A stretch of DNA of 8,439 nt, from NCBI GenBank assembly GCA_903931645.1, contig CAIZDF010000563.1, forward strand, positions 1 to 8,439. Reading direction: 5' to 3'. Under the pieces are notes generated by a model. The model ran no database searches, had not been told where the DNA came from, and saw only the letters and a list, made by a program, of their open reading frames with translations. The stretch's first letter is position 1; each line of letters begins with the position of its first letter. Positions 4,790-8,439 of the stretch are shown piece after piece. The stretch comes from an uncultured Tolumonas sp. GTDB lineage: Bacteria; Pseudomonadota; Gammaproteobacteria; Enterobacterales; Aeromonadaceae. A program made the translations under genes and the position numbers.

Positions 4790-6658
4790 TTACATCTGAT
4801 AACTGAAATCAAGGTAATAACTACGTTCTGGTGTCGCATAGCCAGAAGCAACGGTGTAATCCTTATCAAACAGATTATCAACACGACCACCAATACGCAG
4901 TTGTGGTAAGACATGATAACCCACCGCCGCATCCCATAAGCTATATGGCGCTAATCGGGCTGAGTTATCAAAGCGTTCACTCTGATATTGGCCTATCAGT
5001 GATGAATCCCATTTTTCCCAGTTTGCCGAACCGGTCCATTTGTAGTTACGCTTAGCTCGGCGGGCCAAAGGGGTATCATTTTCCAGATCCTGAGCATCTT
5101 TGAAATCAGCACTGATTTTATGGTTTAACCAACCAGTAGCAAATTCACCTTCCAGCTCAATCCCTCTGATTCGAGCGCGGCCCACATTGCTTGGATACCA
5201 GTTACCATCGCTACCGGGAGCCCATTGAATCATTTGGTCAATATCATTGCGATAACCAGTAACGCGCCACAATAAGCCTGCCGTAGTGCCTTCCAGTGCC
5301 ACTTCACTATTTTTTGAAGTTTCAGGTTTCAGATCGGGAGAAACCGAATACGGGGTATAAAGATCATTAAACGTTGGTGCACGGAATGCAGTGCCATAAC
5401 GTGTACTCAAGCGATATTCAGGTACAAAATTCCAACCCAAACCCGCTTGCCAAGTGTTATGACGACCGTACTGTTGATTATCATCAGTACGTCCACTAAG
5501 TTCACCTAACCACTGCTGCCAATGGTATTGTGATAAGGCGTAAACACCGACATTGTTACGACCTTTGTCATCGTTAAAAAAAGCGGTGCCCGATGATTCG
5601 GAATCCGACTGTAAAACATCACGACGCCAATCTACCCCACCACCAACACTCCATGGATCGGTGAGCTGATAGTTATTCAGCCAACTGACCTGATATTGAT
5701 TGGTTTTATAAACCGAATCCGCGTCATCACGGGAGATGATATCTGGGTAATAATACATATCGTTATTGATCAAACTGGTTTTTATTTCGGTCTGATAACG
5801 ATCTTTTTGATATTTAGTACCTAACTGATAGTTGGTGTTTTCTTCCCAAGTTTCATCGCGCTCATGCCCACCATATGTAACACCGTTATAAACATATGGC
5901 ACAGATGAACCGTCGCTCTGAACGGTATTGCGCGTCCAGTGCATCGCTCCATAAACGTTGGTGTTATCCGTCAGTTGGTTTTGATAATCCAGCATGGCAC
6001 TACGGCCAAGGAAACCGTGTTTATCACCATCGTTGATACCAGCCACAGGATGCGCGTTATAACCATCTTCCGTTTCATAACCACCTGCCACTTTCAGATG
6101 TTGCTGCTGACTAATATCGAAAGAAGAATTGCCGTTGAGATTTTGATAGTCACGAGAGCCAGCACTACCGTTCAGGCTATGGTGACTTTGTCCTGTCGTG
6201 CCGCGGGTAATGATATTGATAACACCACCCATTGCATCAGAACCATAAACAGAGGCACGAGCACCACGCACAAATTCAATGCGTTCCACCTGATTCAGTG
6301 GAATGCTGCTGAAGTCGGTAGCGCCATTGGTCGCGCTATTAATGCGGACACCATCCATTAAAACCAGTGTTTCCGCTGAAGTAGTGCCGCGGACGAGAAC
6401 AGAGGATTGCTGGCCCCGCCCTCCATTAGAAACCATTTCCACACCGGGTAATGTTTTCACTACATCAGCCAGTGAGCGCGCATGTAGTTGTTCAATATCT
6501 TTGCGGGTAATAATGTTTACCGGTGCCAACACTGAAGCGGTTGGTTCAGCAAAACGTGTCGCCGTTACCGTGATCGGCAGGCCGGTAGATTCTTCGGCGT
6601 GTGTTGGCGCAGCAATAACCAGCGCCGACAGCACAGAGGCAGTCAGTCGTTTCGACAT
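4790..6658 (-). CDS. btuB: Vitamin B12 TonB-dependent outer-membrane receptor BtuB
   Basis: This receptor binds cobalamin at the cell surface and imports it into the periplasm with energy from TonB-ExbBD. The 622 residues are close to the 614 of E. coli BtuB. A signal peptide ends at about A21 (THA|EES), followed by the TonB box ITVTAT (29-34). The plug (about 41-152) contains LADVVKTLPGVEM, VLVRG, VLMDGVRIN, IEFVRG and YGSDAMGGVINIIT. The barrel shares long stretches with E. coli BtuB, including QYGRHNTWQ, TAGLLWRVTGYRND, DTPLARRAK and NLFDKDY (595-601). The Asp-rich segments ETEDGYN (about 195-201) and NDGDKHG (209-215) lie where the E. coli protein binds calcium. The last residue is Met, whereas outer-membrane barrels usually end in Phe or Trp. 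The start has AGGGA (6671-6667) eight bases upstream. A cobalamin riboswitch precedes the gene, which supports the assignment. Confidence 0.96.
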   Translation of the reverse strand: MSKRLTASVLSALVIAAPTHAEESTGLPITVTATRFAEPTASVLAPVNIITRKDIEQLHARSLADVVKTLPGVEMVSNGGRGQQSSVLVRGTTSAETLVLMDGVRINSATNGATDFSSIPLNQVERIEFVRGARASVYGSDAMGGVINIITRGTTGQSHHSLNGSAGSRDYQNLNGNSSFDISQQQHLKVAGGYETEDGYNAHPVAGINDGDKHGFLGRSAMLDYQNQLTDNTNVYGAMHWTRNTVQSDGSSVPYVYNGVTYGGHERDETWEENTNYQLGTKYQKDRYQTEIKTSLINNDMYYYPDIISRDDADSVYKTNQYQVSWLNNYQLTDPWSVGGGVDWRRDVLQSDSESSGTAFFNDDKGRNNVGVYALSQYHWQQWLGELSGRTDDNQQYGRHNTWQAGLGWNFVPEYRLSTRYGTAFRAPTFNDLYTPYSVSPDLKPETSKNSEVALEGTTAGLLWRVTGYRNDIDQMIQWAPGSDGNWYPSNVGRARIRGIELEGEFATGWLNHKISADFKDAQDLENDTPLARRAKRNYKWTGSANWEKWDSSLIGQYQSERFDNSARLAPYSLWDAAVGYHVLPQLRIGGRVDNLFDKDYTVASGYATPERSYYLDFSYQM

Positions 6659-6660
6659 TT

Positions 6661-6712
6661 GGGCAATCCCTAGTTCGCGTAGTGGTCCCTAATTGCCATA
6701 TCAGATGATATG
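6661..6712 (-). promoter_or_regulatory. Expression platform of the cobalamin riboswitch: RBS-sequestering hairpin
   Basis: On the minus strand GGCAAT (6697-6692) can pair with ATTGCC (6667-6662), which overlaps the end of the btuB Shine-Dalgarno AGGGA (6671-6667) and fills the gap to the ATG at 6658. Forming this stem should block translation. Just upstream, CATATC-ATCT-GATATG (6712-6697) can form a 6-bp hairpin that shares base 6697 with the first stem. ATGGCA (6699-6694) is complementary to TGCCAT in the L5 region (6787-6782), the likely kissing contact formed when B12 is bound. No T-run follows, so control is probably translational. Confidence 0.6.
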
Positions 6713-6724
6713 ACCCAGATTTTG

Positions 6725-6887
6725 CTCTGGCAGGTCTTCGGGCTTAGGGGCTGTTATCCTACGGCGATGGCTTCCCACCCAATGGCAGTGCCTGAGTTTA
6801 CACTCGGTCGCTTTCGTTCCCCATTACCGCTGCGCGCCAGCTCCGGATTCACACCGGATTCCCTTTTAAGCAGGTTAAGCGCCAGAG
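6725..6887 (-). promoter_or_regulatory. Cobalamin (adenosylcobalamin-type) riboswitch aptamer
   Basis: The aptamer is closed by a perfect 7-bp P1 stem, CTCTGGC (6887-6881) with GCCAGAG (6731-6725). In order on the minus strand it shows CCGGTGTGAATCCGG (6857-6843), GCGCAGCGGTAATGG (core around 6834-6820), TGCCAT in the L5 region, GGGAAGCC (around 6776-6769) and the B12 box AGCCCGAAGACCTGCC (6744-6729). These are the conserved elements of the class that senses cobalamin. It lies between the btuB promoter and the gene, so it should lower btuB expression when B12 is plentiful. Confidence 0.95.
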
Positions 6888-6895
6888 AGTCGCGG

Positions 6896-6924
6896 ATTAT
6901 AGAGAGCATGGAATTGGGTGTATA
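6896..6924 (-). promoter_or_regulatory. Sigma70 promoter of the riboswitch-btuB transcript
   Basis: On the minus strand TATACA (6924-6919, four of six -35 positions) and a perfect TATAAT (6901-6896) are separated by exactly 17 bases. The predicted start, near 6889, falls directly before the P1 stem of the riboswitch, as expected for a riboswitch leader. Confidence 0.75.
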
Positions 6925-6947
6925 GCGGGATTTGACATTTGATTAAC

Positions 6948-6978
6948 AAAAAACAGCGGATCTTTGCAGAGTCCGCCG
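6948..6978 (-). terminator. Intrinsic terminator of the DUF5610-like gene
   Basis: On the minus strand CGGCGGA (6978-6972) pairs with TCCGCTG (6960-6954), with one G-T wobble. An inner TCT/AGA stem and a GCAA loop complete the hairpin, with one bulged base, and six T residues follow (6953-6948). It starts 28 bases after the stop codon and isolates the gene from btuB, which has its own promoter. Confidence 0.85.
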
Positions 6979-7006
6979 TCACATTTTTGATTTTTTTACA
7001 ATTAAA

Positions 7007-8437
7007 TCAGGCTGCTGTTGTATCAGTCGGATTGGTTTGCTGGTTATCGGCCAAAGATGCCATTGCTTGCTGCATTCGCTGATTAAAACTGACAAACTGG
7101 CCAATTTGATCGTTAGATTGTTCTGGATGCTGTTGTTTAGCCACCCACCCCTGCAAATTATTTTGCGCATCCGGATTAAACGATGCAGACATCTGATCAA
7201 ATAATGCCTGTAATTGTTTTAAATAATCGCCCAGCTTGCCAAACACCGCCGGTAAATCGCTCGCGGTCTGCGTATTGTCAGTAGCTGCTGTTTTACTATC
7301 GGCGGTCTGACTATCGGTGGCATTATTTTCCGCTGGCCTGTCTGTCGACCCCGTACTGGCGACACTATCTGTATTTCCTTGCCAACCGATAGCCTGCTGC
7401 TGGTATAAATTTAGTGACAAGCTCGCTAGTTGACCATCGCCCAGATCCAACTGTTTTGCTTGTTGTAATGCATCACTGATATTACCGCCAAAGAAACTGT
7501 CCGACAGACTGCCGACTTTATTCACCATATCAGAGATCGATTTCAGCTCACTGCTGTTGAGATCGCCTTCTACTTTGAAACTGAACTGTGTGGTGTGACT
7601 ATAAAATGCAGAATTATCGGTGCTGGTGCTATCACTGTTCTTCGTACTCTTGCCAGCCAGTTCGCCATAAGTCTGTAGTGCTTTTTTCGCCAAACCACTA
7701 CTTTGCTGCTGACGCCATTGCTGTTGGTCATCGAACTGAATAGTGACTTTATCCCCTTCTTTCGTCGTCAATTCCAACGAGGCTGATTGCTGACCGGTAA
7801 AAGCCGCCAGAATAGAATTGCCAATCTCTTTCGGAGTTTTTACTTTGTCAGTCGCGGATTGATCGGTGGTCACCGGAGTATTGGTTGTTGTTGCTTCTGT
7901 ATTAGCCGAAGCTGAAGCCGTATTGTCCGTTGTTTGACCAAACAGCTCTTTCTCAAAATCACTCATACCTTTTTGGATCAAATTGTAACTTTTATCGATC
8001 CCTTCTTTGAGTGGATCAGATAGTTGACCGTTTTGATCCAGCTCTTTCCGGGCATCGCTGAATCCTTTGTCGATCCCTTTATACGCCTGACCCAACATCT
8101 TTTTCAGCGCTTCGTCATCACTTCCACCCTGCTTACTAGCTCGGATGGTATTTGTGACAAACGACAGCACATTTTCAGCGACCTTTTTAAAATCAAACAA
8201 CGAACTATCGCTGCTTGAATCAGTACTATCTTGCTGATCTACATTATATTTTTTACCATTAATAGTCAGTGATTGAGACAATGAAAATTGTAAAACCCGG
8301 TTACCCAATTTTGCGGAATTGCTCAACGATACTTCATCGTTCGCCTGCGTTGCTGCTTGAGTATTTTTACCGGTATTACGCTGCGTGCTTTTCAGCATAT
8401 TTTGTAACGCAGCACTGTTTACTTGATCTAATTTCAT
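7007..8437 (-). CDS. DUF5610-like protein of unknown function, low complexity
   Basis: The gene encodes 476 residues starting at an ATG two bases from the window edge, so its ribosome binding site and promoter are not visible and a longer N-terminus cannot be excluded. There is no signal peptide or membrane segment, so it should be cytosolic unless exported by a specialised route. Residues about 80-165 form a predicted helical unit (LFDFKKVAENVLSFV, QAYKGIDKGFSDARKEL, GIDKSYNLIQKGMSDFE) that resembles the DUF5610 family as I recall it. A second folded part, about 203-348, has a beta-like section (SLELTTKEGDKVTIQF), then FSFKVEGDLNSSELKSI and GQLASLSLNLYQ. Linkers at about 168-200 and 356-395 are rich in Thr, Ser, Ala, Asp and Asn. 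The C-terminal part (397-462) is helical and Gln-rich. The protein has no cysteine. Function is unknown, and I see no catalytic motif. Confidence 0.85.
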   Translation of the reverse strand: MKLDQVNSAALQNMLKSTQRNTGKNTQAATQANDEVSLSNSAKLGNRVLQFSLSQSLTINGKKYNVDQQDSTDSSSDSSLFDFKKVAENVLSFVTNTIRASKQGGSDDEALKKMLGQAYKGIDKGFSDARKELDQNGQLSDPLKEGIDKSYNLIQKGMSDFEKELFGQTTDNTASASANTEATTTNTPVTTDQSATDKVKTPKEIGNSILAAFTGQQSASLELTTKEGDKVTIQFDDQQQWRQQQSSGLAKKALQTYGELAGKSTKNSDSTSTDNSAFYSHTTQFSFKVEGDLNSSELKSISDMVNKVGSLSDSFFGGNISDALQQAKQLDLGDGQLASLSLNLYQQQAIGWQGNTDSVASTGSTDRPAENNATDSQTADSKTAATDNTQTASDLPAVFGKLGDYLKQLQALFDQMSASFNPDAQNNLQGWVAKQQHPEQSNDQIGQFVSFNQRMQQAMASLADNQQTNPTDTTAA

Positions 8438-8439
8438 GA

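Noticed and set aside
5939..6692. Plus-strand ORFs opposite the 5' half of btuB
   Set aside because: They mirror the btuB coding frame and have unlikely protein composition; btuB itself is unambiguous.
6710..6925. 71-codon plus-strand ORF over the btuB leader
   Set aside because: It lies wholly over the cobalamin riboswitch and promoter, whose conserved bases explain the sequence.

Overview
The window looks like chromosomal DNA of a gammaproteobacterium. Five proteins (an LpxL/LpxP-type acyltransferase, NrdG, SpeA, BtuB and a DUF5610-like protein) are of gammaproteobacterial type, and three align closely with the E. coli proteins as I remember them. The moderate base composition and the DUF5610-type gene fit the Aeromonadaceae, perhaps a Tolumonas-like organism. 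That placement is an inference from recall, not a database result. I see no phage, insertion sequence, CRISPR array, tRNA or rRNA.

Left part (1-2467, plus strand): a short stretch that may be the end of an intergenic repeat; a lipid A late acyltransferase (lpxL family) followed by a clear intrinsic terminator; a secreted alpha-class carbonic anhydrase with all three zinc histidines; and nrdG, the radical-SAM activase of anaerobic ribonucleotide reductase, here without nrdD beside it. These genes look like separate transcription units.

Middle (2468-4770, plus strand): a 330-base AT-rich intergenic region leads into speA, the PLP-dependent biosynthetic arginine decarboxylase. This region holds a near-consensus ARG box (ArgR operator), a symmetric element around TACCGGTA, weak promoter candidates and a 15-codon candidate leader ORF (MLLTRTRLILLCDYC) with its own ribosome binding site just before speA. 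speA ends at a strong hairpin terminator that also serves btuB from the other side.

Right part (4790-8439, minus strand): btuB, the TonB-dependent outer-membrane vitamin B12 receptor, is preceded by a full cobalamin riboswitch. The riboswitch has a 7-bp closing stem, a B12 box, a probable L5 kissing partner and a hairpin that would cover the btuB ribosome binding site. A good sigma70 promoter sits right upstream of it. Further right, behind its own terminator, is a 476-residue Ser/Thr/Gln/Asp-rich, cysteine-free DUF5610-like protein of unknown function that starts at the window edge.

The genes are mostly housekeeping functions and do not form one pathway. The most interesting parts are the control regions: the speA leader (possible arginine-responsive control at two levels) and the btuB riboswitch expression platform.
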